From contig JAJHTX010000003.1 of the NCBI GenBank assembly GCA_032164295.1, forward strand, positions 3,100,001 to 3,164,000: a DNA stretch of 64,000 nucleotides. Direction: 5' to 3'. The DNA is from Inonotus obliquus. Lineage: Eukaryota > Basidiomycota > Agaricomycetes > Hymenochaetales > Hymenochaetaceae. Below, piece by piece: positions 1-11,401 of the stretch. The position numbers and the translations under genes were made by a program. Under the pieces are notes generated by a model that ran no database searches, was not told the origin of the DNA, and saw only the letters and a list, made by a program, of their open reading frames with translations. Each line of letters opens with the position of its first letter. Position 1 is the first letter of the stretch.

Positions 1-1
1 C

Positions 2-143
2 GCGATGTTCGTGTCTGACACACCGATGCGAGGAGCAGACGATTCGGAGGTCTCATCCGTCGGTGAGGATGCCGATGATTCGGTCGGTTCGTACTGCGAG
101 TCTGCAGATGCAAGAATCGCTCTGGAACCTCTATATTTCAATA
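2..143 (+). CDS. possible partial exon of a gene entering from the left edge
   Basis: The frame starting at base 2 is open from the window edge to about position 143, where AT/GTAAGT forms a good splice donor; reading on would hit a stop at once. The peptide is acidic and Ser-rich (a stretch such as DDSEVSSVGEDADDSVGSY), like a disordered linker. No family is recognised and the upstream part lies outside the window. It may be the end of a neighbouring gene or chance coding potential. The next exon could not be placed, because the following DNA belongs to the decayed GH128 copy on the other strand. Confidence 0.25.
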
Positions 144-254
144 TGTAAGTTCTTTGGTTGTATTATCGGATTATAGGAGCATATGTACAAGTAGGAAGCA
201 GGTCCGGAGGACCGTCCAAGCAAGTAAGCAGAAAATGCCTGCGACCCCGAAAGG

Positions 255-1150
255 GACGAAACGAATACATTACAAGCCCGCTCAGTAACCAAGATTGGAA
301 GCTGGGATGTATCGCGGAAATCTTCAAGATAAAGCTGAAACAACGTCGCGTTATCACCATACCAATCTACCCACCACAACTAAACCAACCAACCCCCCGG
401 GGCGCATGTAAAGCTACAGTACATCTCAATCAGTTCGTTCAATCCTCATCACACACAAAAGTAGTCGAATGATACGGTGCTTACGAAGAGCAACAGAATC
501 TGGATTACACTCCATTACACGCCAAACTTGAAGCCAAGATTTCGAGTCTGATGCACCTGAAGGAGCAGGTGAACCAAGACGGTCACGCTGAGATATGAGT
601 AGTTTGAGATATGTTTTCCACACCTTCTCCGATAGCAAGATTTGGTTCCTGTGGTCTGAATAATCCGGATTTGAACGGTATCGCGTTCCAAATCATTTTT
701 CGAGAGTAACACGGAGCATATAACGTCGCGCAGAGCCAGGCAAGTTTTCATCACATTAATTCGAACCCGAGTAAAGGAGACGCACTCGTTAAAACCAAGT
801 ACATTCTTCACCGCATACGTAGCAATCGTCTCATTTATCGACGCAATTCTCTCGATCTGCGTCATTCACCAAAACTTCAGTACGAACTCCGTATTTGACG
901 CACGCACAGGACTAGGCGTCCATGTATAATACCTTCGATATGAATCGTGAACACAGAATTAAATATATCATGTCAGATTCTTCGAGTTCAGAATTCAGAA
1001 GGAGAGGAAGAGATAGAGGGGAAGGACATAGACGCACCATGTCACTTTCCCCGTAGTCAAATACTGGTTGATTTTGTTTCGACTTCCATCCGCCCATGCG
1101 GACCTGCTTTCTGGGAAGAGACTAGTTGAGCTCCGATGGGGCAAATTAAG
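255..1150 (-). pseudogene. decayed GH128-type glycoside hydrolase copy
   Basis: On the minus strand this stretch keeps pieces of the neighbouring intact GH128 gene in the same order: the SQKAG start of the mature protein near 1110, the NVLGFNE block with its intron donor near 780, an RLGSPAPS...SWLQVW block near 540, and a DWYGDNATLFQLYLEDF block near 330. The pieces fall in different frames with stops between them, so no single protein can be read. The catalytic-region segment reads VTERAC instead of VTEWAC. The C-terminal exons (the FLNETQSFMDETDW region of the intact copy) are absent, so the copy is also truncated. Order and orientation match the intact gene at 1889-3195, which points to a tandem duplication followed by decay. 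Confidence 0.75.
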
Positions 1151-1888
1151 AGTACACCAGTTCGTAAGGAGTGAGGGTTCCTCATGTCGACCGTCGAATC
1201 GTCGAAGTTAGCGGACCACCAAGCAAAGACCAAGTGGAACCAGCGACCATAGGAGAAAAGACAAGCTCCCGAAGTCACACGATAAAGAATAAAAACCTGG
1301 TCTGCTTTAGAATACGGTCTAAAACGCTCTCAGAATCAAAGGACCGGGCAAATCTTGGCAGTCCATCAGTCAGCTCCAGCAGATCATTGGTTCTGGCGCG
1401 TACGTAAACTTCGTGTTTTGTACAAAATATGAGCGTGTCGGAAGGAGTTGAACATTCGGAGGAGGAACATTCGTGATAACAGTGGGAAATATGAGGGGGA
1501 AAAGTAGATAAGGGTTAATTGTCCGCACATGCTGTCTATTGTCCTTGTCTCGAGTCCATTACCAGTGTTAGTACGATCAGAATGACCTAGTAGCGCGAAA
1601 GCCTGCTCCGCTCCGTTAATCACAGAGGCATATAATATCTCGTCCTATGCGGTGTTCGTTCCGAAGGTGAATTATCATGGTGAGTAAGAATTTTTGGCAT
1701 CACACCAAAATTTAATTACTCACGGATCCGACATTGTTCGGACTACTTAAGGACCCAGGGTCGACAAATAAAATACGTTCATTCCTGTGCAAGAAGAGTA
1801 ATCACAAGTTCCTCCGATTCGGACACGCGCTGGGAACCCACCTCAACACTCCGCCGCCAATCCACGATCTCCGAATGATTCAATGTTA

Positions 1889-3195
1889 CTATCGAAGAGG
1901 CTTGCGAGATGGATCCGAGAATTCGTAACCCTGTCTTGGCAATAATGCAGGGAAGAGCATCGTCGAAGTCACAGCGACAAATACGAGAAGCAGTTGGGGT
2001 TGATGTTGATGAATGGTTGCAGAGATACCGGGCGTTGGCGGTGATCCGCCCGCCGCAGAACCTTCACCTATATACTGTCGTCCAAGATCAGTGATACTAC
2101 CACGAGAGTCCATCATAGCATTGTTCTTTTATGATTCGATTTCTGTAGATGAGTATTCTAAAAATGAGGAAGAGATGAACGTCGACGTACGATATTCACG
2201 TCGGGAGGATTCACCATTGTGCCAAACCATGAGTATCGCTCCACCCAATCGGTTTCATCCATAAAGCTCTGTGTCTCATTTAGAAAAGCAACAACTCCTT
2301 CAAAGTCCAGCTGCGGCCCTCCGTTAAAGTCCTTGGTAGCCACGAGTGAGAGTACTTTGCTTGGTTACCGACTTTATATGAATGGAGGTGCGTACGTACA
2401 TGACAGGCCCATTCTGTAACCCATAAGGGTAGTTGGAATGTATTGTGGAAATCCTCGAGGTAGAATCGGAAGTCAGCCGCGTTGGTACCATACCAATCTG
2501 AAATTAAGTGGCATCAAAGTCCGTTTCAGCCGTCATTTCGTCATAAGATGTCACTTAGACACCGGATTCGACCAACTTACGGACAGCAACAAAATCAGGA
2601 TTACAGCCATCGTCACATGCGTTGAGCCAATCCTGGAGCCAGACTTTCCCACTCGGGGCACTCGACGGGGCGGGCGTACCCAAACGAATGCCTTGTTCTT
2701 TCAGCGGCTCGATAAACCTCCTCCAAAGGTCCGCACCCTCTTCAGGGGACATCTCTGCTTGCCCAGGATGTTGTGGCCTTAACAGGGTCGTTCCAAAATA
2801 ACAGATAATAAGCCGAAAGATCAATATAGGGTCGAAAGCGAAATTATGAGATGAAACGGACTCATTGAAGCCTAGCACAGCCGTGACATCATTTATAGGA
2901 ATCGTTCTATTAATAGTGGTTTCAAACAGATTGGCCTGATCGCGACCCCAGAGCATCGGGGCGAACTCGATATTCGCACGTATCGGGGTTGGTGACCAAT
3001 TATAATACCTTTGCTAGGTCAAGACAGAGTTTTTAACCAGAGCAGCACGAGCACATACCATGTCACCTTGCCTGTTTTCGTATACTGCCCAATATCATAC
3101 ACATTTCCATTCGGCCACGCTAAACCTGCTTTCTGTGACGACGCCGTTGCGAGGCAGACCAAGAGGATGCCAACTCGAAGAAGTAAGGATGTCAT
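1889..3195 (-). CDS. secreted GH128 (Asl1-like) glycoside hydrolase
   Basis: This is a glycosyl-hydrolase catalytic-core protein of the GH128/Asl1-like family, whose characterised members cut beta-1,3-glucan. Six exons splice cleanly: 3195-3059, 3008-2862, 2777-2581, 2497-2399 (ends near 2400), 2331-2191 and 2125-1889. The start begins a signal peptide (MTSLLLRVGILLVCLATASS) followed by the family block KAGLAWPNG and WYYNWSP. Other family blocks are GFNEPQHPGQAEM (conserved acid), HWYGTNAADF, LWVTEWAC (the expected second catalytic Glu) and TDWVERYSWFG. The last exon adds a Gly/Ser/Pro-rich linker and a hydrophobic stretch (LLLVFVAVTSTMLFPALLP), which could be a GPI-anchor signal. About 17 polar residues follow it, so the 3' end may contain a missed intron. 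A degenerate copy lies just downstream in the same orientation. The enzyme probably acts on fungal cell wall or extracellular glucan. Confidence 0.88.
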
Positions 3196-5465
3196 GCCTT
3201 GGGTAGGTAGTTTCGTGATGCTTTCTAGACTGGCTAGCTGAACGAGGAAGGTCTACTGAAGCTCTAAGCTAGCTTTCAGAGACGCGAAAAGAGATACGAG
3301 ACCTCAGACAAGGCGTGGAGGTAAGAGGACGCAACGAGCACTCCACAAGCTGATTAGTACGGTGCAGCGTGGGAATGACGTAGCCCAAGTCAATCTTGGC
3401 ATGATCAAGGTGCTGAAGACTCGGTAGAGCGTGCGTTTCATGTTCTCACTGGTACAAGACGTGCGACTGGTAGGTAGGTGATATGTGGCACGGGAGGGAG
3501 ACTCGACATGATCCTGGCCTGGGTGAGAAGAAATGGATTATGACAGAGCTCCTGAGCGTCGATCTCTGACACATTACCGTTTATGGGAAAACACGTGGCA
3601 CGTGCCGATCTTCCTCTGAGTGAGATTAACTTTGACAATACCGACTGTATCATATTATCATACAGAATTGATATTATGAATCTACGCGATAATCGATATT
3701 CTTTGGGCCGCAGTACTTTACGTGTCGTAAGGCTACTTTCAGAAGAGACTCCGGCCCGTTATCCCACAGGCATGCAGTCACAGCCAGGGCTATGTCTCAT
3801 CCGATCCACTATCGAAAGGTAAACTTCTTATCTTATGATGTCTCAAGGATCAGTCTTTTCTCAAAGCTGTAGGCCCATATATAAGGAAGACATATGATGG
3901 TGCATTTGCAAACCAGACAGCTTGCATTACCGCTTCGCCAAGTCGTCTAAGCCTCAATCCCCAAATCACCACATGAAAACTGTGCGGACTGGATTGAGCT
4001 TGAAGAGTCGTATCCACCCTGATTCGTGAAGAAAGTCTTTGGTGGCGCAGATTAACCAGGATTAACCCCATTCTTATTTCTGATGGATCGACTAGAAAGT
4101 CTTTGAAACATGAGTAAGTAGATCTGACGGTTTGTCGAGTGAAGCTTAGTGATCGAATCGTATTATCTACCCAATACAGGGTGGAATGCGAGCATATGGT
4201 TCGTTTGGAGTCTTTGGCTTTAGTGTGCATTATTGGTCGGCGCTGAGATTGACCGATCCGAGTAAGGCACTATCCTCTGGCTTGAAAGCATCCATGCGGG
4301 TTGTTGCGGTGCTAATAATCCATCTGTTCTGTTGAATACAGATCTACAGTACTAGTAAGTAAAATATCCGATAAATGAAGGGACACTCATCGGACCGAAT
4401 TCGACAGAGGAACGAATGGGTCTTGATCTGAACTTTTCGGAAGTTTCAGCGACACCGGACTCAATCAGTCCAACGTCACAAAGCGGCGACCCTGCTCTTG
4501 GTCTGTCCTAGGCTTCAGAACCGAAGAATTAAAGGATAAGAAAATCTGACTGTGGATATACTGAGGTTCTCGGGACTGTGACGGCAGCAGGCACATCACA
4601 GCGAGGCGCGAGGCAGTGGATTGAACTGTATCAAAGTAGAGAGTCTTGAATCTTGGCATGATGGGTTTAATTCATGACCCTAAAGAAGTGGGGATGTTGT
4701 TGTCTGCCGAAGATCAATCGCGGAGCGCATCCTGTTTGTAGCAAGGCAGAGCCATAGAGCCATACAACGGCAGCTGATCGGAGGCGGAGACATCCATCCA
4801 TTACTGTAGCGCAATTTTCGCTGTAATTTTTGTTGCGGGATTCTATGACAAAACGAGTAAATGGTGTATATCGCAACCGCGAATTTGTATATTTGTCAAT
4901 CCGTTCACCACGGGGTCACGAAATAGCGGTTCGAGTGCACCGACGCGCCTGGTCAGCTCTCGACTGAGGCAGGGGCAACTCACATCGTCCGTTTAGATTG
5001 GGTGCACCGGTTTCATCACCATCAGATCATCAAGAGGTACAAGCGGAGAAGGCTATATGGTAAGTACTGTACAGCAGTGAGCGAGATCATAGAGACGGCG
5101 AATGATGATGATGGTTATGCAGGGTAAGTAAGAAGCGGCTGCCAGTGAGAAAAACTGAACCGCTAGAATCAAGCAGCGTCTCGCAGAAGGATACGCTAGA
5201 GCTTTGTGCAGAGAATGGATGTTCCCTGAAACGCGCCTACGCGCCGCACTGCTCGCGCCTTTTTGTGTTCTCGACTGACGGGTTGCCAGAGAAAGTCCCA
5301 CCATGAAACGGGATGGTCGTCGGTAGGGTAGCCGATGGGAACGGCGGACTCGGAAGTGAAACCGGGATACGGGTAAGTAATATTCTAATATGTAATTGAT
5401 TAAAAATAGCTGTGACGTGACGTGACTTGACTTTTACTTACCATTGATCGCCCTACCCTTAACCG
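3196..5465. other. gene-poor interval
   Basis: Only short open frames on both strands, with no recognisable family, no consistent splice pattern and no repeat. The part next to 3195 is the likely promoter of the GH128 gene. Nothing else could be supported. Confidence 0.5.
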
Positions 5466-7472
5466 ATGTCCGGCCCACACTCTTATATATTATCCATGTC
5501 CTTCTCTACAGCGCCCGCCAGTCCTATCGACCCATCCCCACCTCCTCATTCCTCCCCGCCTCATCTCATGGCGTTCTCAAATTATTCAAGCTTATTCAAG
5601 TGTGGTCTCCTTTCAGAAGGCTCATCCCCTTCATACGCGACCGCCCCATGGGCTACAGAGTACTGTGGTCCTCGAAGGGGCAGCCTACCTAGCATCGACG
5701 CGTTTTCCGAGTTGTCAGACTTTTCTGCACATCTCCTACCACCTCCGAAATCACTTGTCACTATTGCTGAATCGGCCACCCCAAGCGATGGATCCTTTTA
5801 TTTCACATTCAAGAAGAAGCGCAATCCCGCTGAACACCGGTCATTCTTGTCTCTTGATCTTGCTGAATCTCAGTCGTTGCGATCCGTCAGCACAAGGAGC
5901 AGAGATAAGGCAGCTGCGGTGGCGAAAAGAGAACAGAAGACAGAATCATCTTTCTTCTCACCCACCCTCAGTCACTCGTAAGTTTCGCCAAAAGTTTGGT
6001 CCCAGTATGTGCTAATATCACGTCGTGGCAGATTCGTTCCTGTATTCTCTCCCCCGGCTCCCGCCTCTCCTCCTGGCAGTCCGATGTCAACGCGTAGTGC
6101 TGCGGGACCAAGCCATCCGATTGGACTCAAGCCGGCTGTTTCAGGGTCCGGACGACCTTCTTCCATTATACATGCTCCTTCACCAAGGCGAGGCAGCTAT
6201 GCATTCCCCACATCACCAACGTCTTCCATTCATACCCAAATTCAGAGGGATTTATCACCCATGCGATTTGCGGATCCATCACCGCCACCGTTCAAACCAG
6301 GTACTTCTGAGGTTGACGGGGTTTCGGAGAAGTCACTCAGGTCCGCAGGAGTGCTGAGCCGTTCGTCCACAGTTTCGTCTGGATACCGTCGGGCGCAGCG
6401 TTGGGATGCATTAAAGACGTTGGAAGGTCGAGGAGCGGATGGCGCTGTAGGTCGGCTAAAGCCAAGGTTGTCGCAGAATTTTATGCATTTATCAGATGAT
6501 GAGGAAGAGGAAGAGATAACTGGCGGGTGGTCTATTGGAAAGGGCATGAACGTTATCGTGGAAGACCTAGCGGGTGAAGCTGAAAGCCGATCTCAACAGT
6601 CGAGCAATAGCGGTGATTCAAAGAGTCAGGGTCTTTCTGTTTCTATCAACGGGCAGCCGTGGTACAACTTGACTCCTCGGCAGAGCGCATGGGGCGTGCT
6701 ATTCGGTGGCGAGGTGGACGAAGATATCGACGTCGAAGTTGACAAGATATTTGGTCTGGATCAGATATCTCAACCTCAACCGCAACCTCAACCCGACTCA
6801 CCTCGATCGGATGACGGGAAGCCGCGAAAGTCGAAGCGGTCAAAGCGATCTTACAGTCCTCGGTCACCTCGAGAGCAGAAGAAGGACGACTCGTCGTTTG
6901 CATCTTCAGTTCCCTTCCCAAAGCAGCGAACGCCCGGCCTATTGCCGGTACACTTACATCCTCTCGACGCCTCCACTTCCACCTCTACTTCTAGGTCCTC
7001 ATCCTCCCCATCATCTTCCTCCATCCGCACTGCTTCTCGTTCTCCCTCTCAGTCTCAAATTCAATCCCGTTCTTCATCAAAAACCTCAAAATCAACTGAG
7101 CGTTCTCTTACCCTTCCAAACTCCAACCGGGATTCACATATCCGACTGCGCACTGTCTCCGACTTCGGAAGCAGCAACCCTCACTCCCTAATGCAACATC
7201 ATGAATCCCGTAATTATCACCTCCACCACAATCATACCCATCATCACCACAACCCCCACAACTCCGACCGCCACCAAAAATCGAGTAAGAGTCGTAATGG
7301 TCGCAGTCATAACAAGAAACAAGAACGGAAGAAGCCCGCACGATTGGAACTACGGCTTGACTGGCTTCCTGTTGATGGACCGAGTTTCATTGATATGCGG
7401 GACGAGAGTCTTGAGACGGATAGTCGCAGTGATAGCTGGCGAAGTCTGTTTGAAGTTTCTTGTGCTGCTTAG
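5466..7472 (+). CDS. orphan Ser/Pro/His-rich low-complexity protein
   Basis: Two exons join in phase: 5466-5977 and 6032-7472. The 54-nt intron has donor GTAAGT, a GCTAAT branch-like site and acceptor GGCAG. The product is about 650 residues. No enzyme domain is recognised. The sequence is Ser/Pro-rich with basic clusters (RKSKRSKRSYSPRSPR), an acidic run (SDDEEEEEITGG), long Ser tracts, a Gln-Pro repeat (QPQPQPQP) and a His-rich stretch near 7200-7270. A non-repetitive C-terminal patch (RLELRLDWLPVDGPSF) may be the conserved part. Composition suggests a disordered regulatory or nuclear protein, but that is inference. The start could instead be one of the in-frame ATGs at 5496 or 5568. The 3' flank is pyrimidine-rich, as is common in 3' UTRs here. 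Confidence 0.7.
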
Positions 7473-10400
7473 ACTCCGAATTACCCAATCCTCCCATTCA
7501 TCCATTGTCCTTCCATTCGTTCCCTCATTCCCTACGACTTATAATTGCATTTGCTATCTTGCCCTATATACCCTACACACCTCTCAACACCATTCAAAAT
7601 CGCCCACCAGTCCAAGACACCAAGTACTTGAATACACGGCCTATTTATGATCCACGATCCCTCTTCCTCCGTGCTTTCTTCTATTTTGTTTCGTTCTTTC
7701 TTGTGCTTTAGGGTTATATCTGCTACCTTTCTTTTTTTCTGTGAACTCTTCTTCTCAGTGCCTCAGTTGTATATCAAGATATTCTTGACAACGTTGATAT
7801 CAGCATATTGCATCCCTACCTCTTACTCTCCCCATCTCCCCGCAAAACACACAAACACGGACATTCTTGACCATTGAACATATAATAATTTCCTTTTCAC
7901 GCCCCTCCCCCCTCTCTCTTTTGCTTTCTCTAATTCGAATTTCTTTCTTGTACGATTCTATGTATAGATAATACCGCTATCTGGTTCGCTGTGTGTACAT
8001 TTCTTCTTAAAATGAGATGCATCATGAGTAGCTTGTCTTCATTAACTGATATCGATTGATATTAAGTTCGGAATCATGACGCACACGACATCGATATTAA
8101 TATCAACAACAAAGTACAATACAAAGCTCAAACATCATTGCTGTACTGTACGTAGCGCAAGTACTCTTCGCCTCGCTTCAAGACTAAAATCCGGCATCTT
8201 CCAAATTAGGAAGGCTTTGTTCTCGTGGATAGACTATTCTCATCTCGCAACATCCGTCCAATTCCCATTCCCATTCCCAATGTGAATGGTGACGATTCCT
8301 ATTACTAACGAATCGAAGACGGTAGAAACCCGATTTTCAAGGGCAGCAATTTTTTCTGCATTGTACATTGTGCGTTCTCAGGCTGGATTCTCGCGGTCAT
8401 ATCACAGCTCCTCGAAGTCGAAGCTTTAGCCTTCATGGAAACTTCTATATATAGTATACTATGGATACACTCTAGATATACTTCTGTAACTTGGTATACG
8501 CGAGAAGCCGAGATGCATATGGAAAGAGGATTTTCCCGCCAGGCGATTTCCAAAGTTGTGGTAAAGTTGTAATATTGAATATTGAAAAAAGGTAGATCGG
8601 GGGAGAACGCCAAGAACGGGAAAGACGGGAAAAGTGGGAGAACAGGGGAACGGACGGAAGAAATAACGGAAGGGAGGGGAAGGAAGAAAGGCTTTACCGA
8701 TTGCCATTGAATTGAATTGTGGAGTAGAGGAACTTGGAACCACCTGGTTGGTTTGGTAACGTTTACCTCCCCTCCCCATCCACTCTGATTTCCTATCGGA
8801 GTTGGCTTAGATACGGATACGGTCTCCGTCACTGCCCCTCTGTGGATGAAATAGTGGTAAGTCCGGAGGTGGCTAGACTTGGTTACTTGATACCTTGATA
8901 GTTGAAGGTGGCACAGTAATAGTCCGGTCGACGATCAGGATGGCAAGGTGTCATGGAGACGTGCATATCCAATAATACATTAATACTGGTGTAAATATGT
9001 GTTTGTGTTAGTTTTCGAGTTCCTTGGCTTGGAACTGAGTACATATATGACTGCGAGCAGTCGGGTCGGATGCCACGTTACGATGAAGAAGAGGAAGCAA
9101 GTCGCCATGTTGTATTGTATATTCGGCCTAGTCATGATGGAAGCCGCCACCAGACCAGGACCACACCTGACCTAACCAAGTCCACGTCGAAACCCAAAGT
9201 AGGAAACCACCACCGGACAGAGAGTCACAGCGGATCCCCATACTACACCAAAAAAGGTCATAGTTAGGTTTACATCTACACTTTAACGACGAGCACAGTA
9301 CTTACTTCCTTCTGTCTTCCGTGATGCTTCGTTGCTGTGCCGGTTCTCCCGGGGCGGGGAATCGCGTTTCTTCCGGGATGTCGAGATAGAACTATATGAG
9401 TAAGGAATTGTACATCTTCGTAGAGGCGCCCCCGGTCACGAGAAAGCACGCCTCGTGGTGTTCTAGGCATTGCAGCGCTCTCATGATATCAAATTCAGAG
9501 CCTCGTACTCTTCTGTATCCGTAGGCGACAACGCAATTTTAGCTGACACTGATAGTCATGATCAGTTCAATATTGACGTTATACCACTTGTGATCATCAC
9601 TAACCTTCACAGCTCATGACCAAACCAACGTATCAATAAATCTCCCAAAGCGTCGAATAACGAAGCGCCATCCGAAATCGTGGGAGCAAGAGGATGAGTT
9701 AGCAAGAGAACCTCAAGATGAACAGAAGAACAGAAGCAGGTAGCGAAGAGAGGAGACCATGCGAATCCAATTGATCTGTCTGATTACGCGGACTTTACTC
9801 GCGTGATTCTGGCAAGATGAGAACACATGAGAACACGGGACATAGTTTATTCATAGCTCCGAGGTCTCGTGAAACAGTCTTGGGTTAAAATTGGCATTAG
9901 TAAGTACGTCAGTCAGGATATAGATCAAAGTCAAGAGAAATCAGCCGAAGAAACCTTCTTCGCAATCGGAATAAAGTTTGCATCAGTGGGAAGGTGTAGA
10001 TAAAAGATGGATGCGCGTAAACTGTCTCAGTATATCCCGGTCTATCGGGATATGCTGTTTTATAGGTATGTGGCGCAAATTCAGAGATCTACTCCTTGGA
10101 TGTGGCTGACTTGGACGCGCAGCGGCGTCAAGAGGCATTCCCTCGAGAAAATCGCCACATCTCGGGAACTGGAAGGGAGATACAGGTGCTGAATTTGAGT
10201 GACCGTCGCTGTTGGTCGTCCACCGGCGCCGCAGACCAAAGCAACGATGTGAAAGTAGTCGATAAATATACAGAAAGATAGACAGAGATGTGTGTGTGGG
10301 TAGGTAGGTACTCCGGCATAGTACGGGGCTACCCAAAAGGAAGACAAAGTACATCACAGTCTCAGTTGTAGTGCCACTCACCAATATTACAGTGGTATGA

Positions 10401-11401
10401 TGATATTCAAGTCTTCGTATCATCAAGGGACCTCTAAATCTCGGACAGTAATATGAACGTTGGTTGGCTAGGAACCTAGGAACCATCTCAACACCTAACT
10501 CTGCTCTGCTCTATGGGCAGCAGCAGTGAAGTCACCAAAGCAATGCAAGCGAAGTGAGTCTGCGTGATTGTTCATCATCTCATCCAGCAATACTGCCTTT
10601 CATAGTCACTTTTCCTCATGCCAGTTTACGAAGTCGACAAGATTGATGTCTGGCAATGAGAAAGATCAAGACTCTTGAGTTTAGTCCATGACGAGGCATC
10701 AACTCTTGAAATTTGTTCATCGTGATATCACAATCAACCAGGAGAAGCCTAGGGCCCCGGGCCTACTTGAAGAAAAAAGCGCCTTAGGAACGAACAGATC
10801 AAAGGTCAAGATGAACACAAACAGTCCAAGTTTTGGTCAGGAATACGAGGTCCGAGGATTTGGTTTCGCTCCTCCAAGTCCGAGCCGATTTTGCTCTAGA
10901 GAAGTTTCAAAGTTGACAGACAATGTTGATGATGGCGTTGGTGTTGGCGTTGTGTAGCCAAGCAAGACCTGAAAAAAGGCGTAAATCAGCCGCTTGCCGT
11001 TTCGTTATCAAATCAAATACTTGCGCGCTACGAGTTTCTCGCGAGCTTGAGAATGAAATAAGTAAGGGTGGACTCTAGATTTCGTGATGATCACCGTCGC
11101 GATAGTGTTTTGTGTGTGTGTGGTGAAGCCAAGCCGGATGATGTTCTAAGGTGCTCCTTCCTATCTAGGACTATTTACCGGAACTTCGGCAGAAGCACGG
11201 TTGCAGACCGGGAAACCGCACTCAACTCCCGGAAGGGGGAAATATTGCATAACATGTGTATCCCGTTTCATTGTGTATAGTACAGTTACACATTATTTTC
11301 CATGGATTAGGTTACTTCTACGTTATTCCAGGGGCTGGCGATGTGGTGAAATGGTGTAATCAAGGAATAATACGTAGATAGTTCCAGACCAAGCTTTCCC
11401 T
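7473..11401. other. gene-poor interval
   Basis: About 3.9 kb without a supported gene. The first 500 bases are pyrimidine-rich and probably hold the 3' UTR of the upstream gene. The longest frames (8305-8832 minus, 9983-10486 minus) show no family motif, no coding-like composition and no splice partners. Short ATATCGAT-type motifs near 8050-8105 and a CCCATT tandem near 8263 are the only repeats seen. Confidence 0.5.

Noticed and set aside
5053..5304. 83-codon minus frame with hydrophobic end
   Set aside because: No recognisable family, no good start context, and no intron partners.
8305..8832. 175-codon minus-strand frame
   Set aside because: Composition is not protein-like (mixed pyrimidine tracts), and there is no motif or splice partner.
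9983..10486. 167-codon minus-strand frame
   Set aside because: No domain; two other frames on the same strand overlap it with similar openness, as expected by chance.
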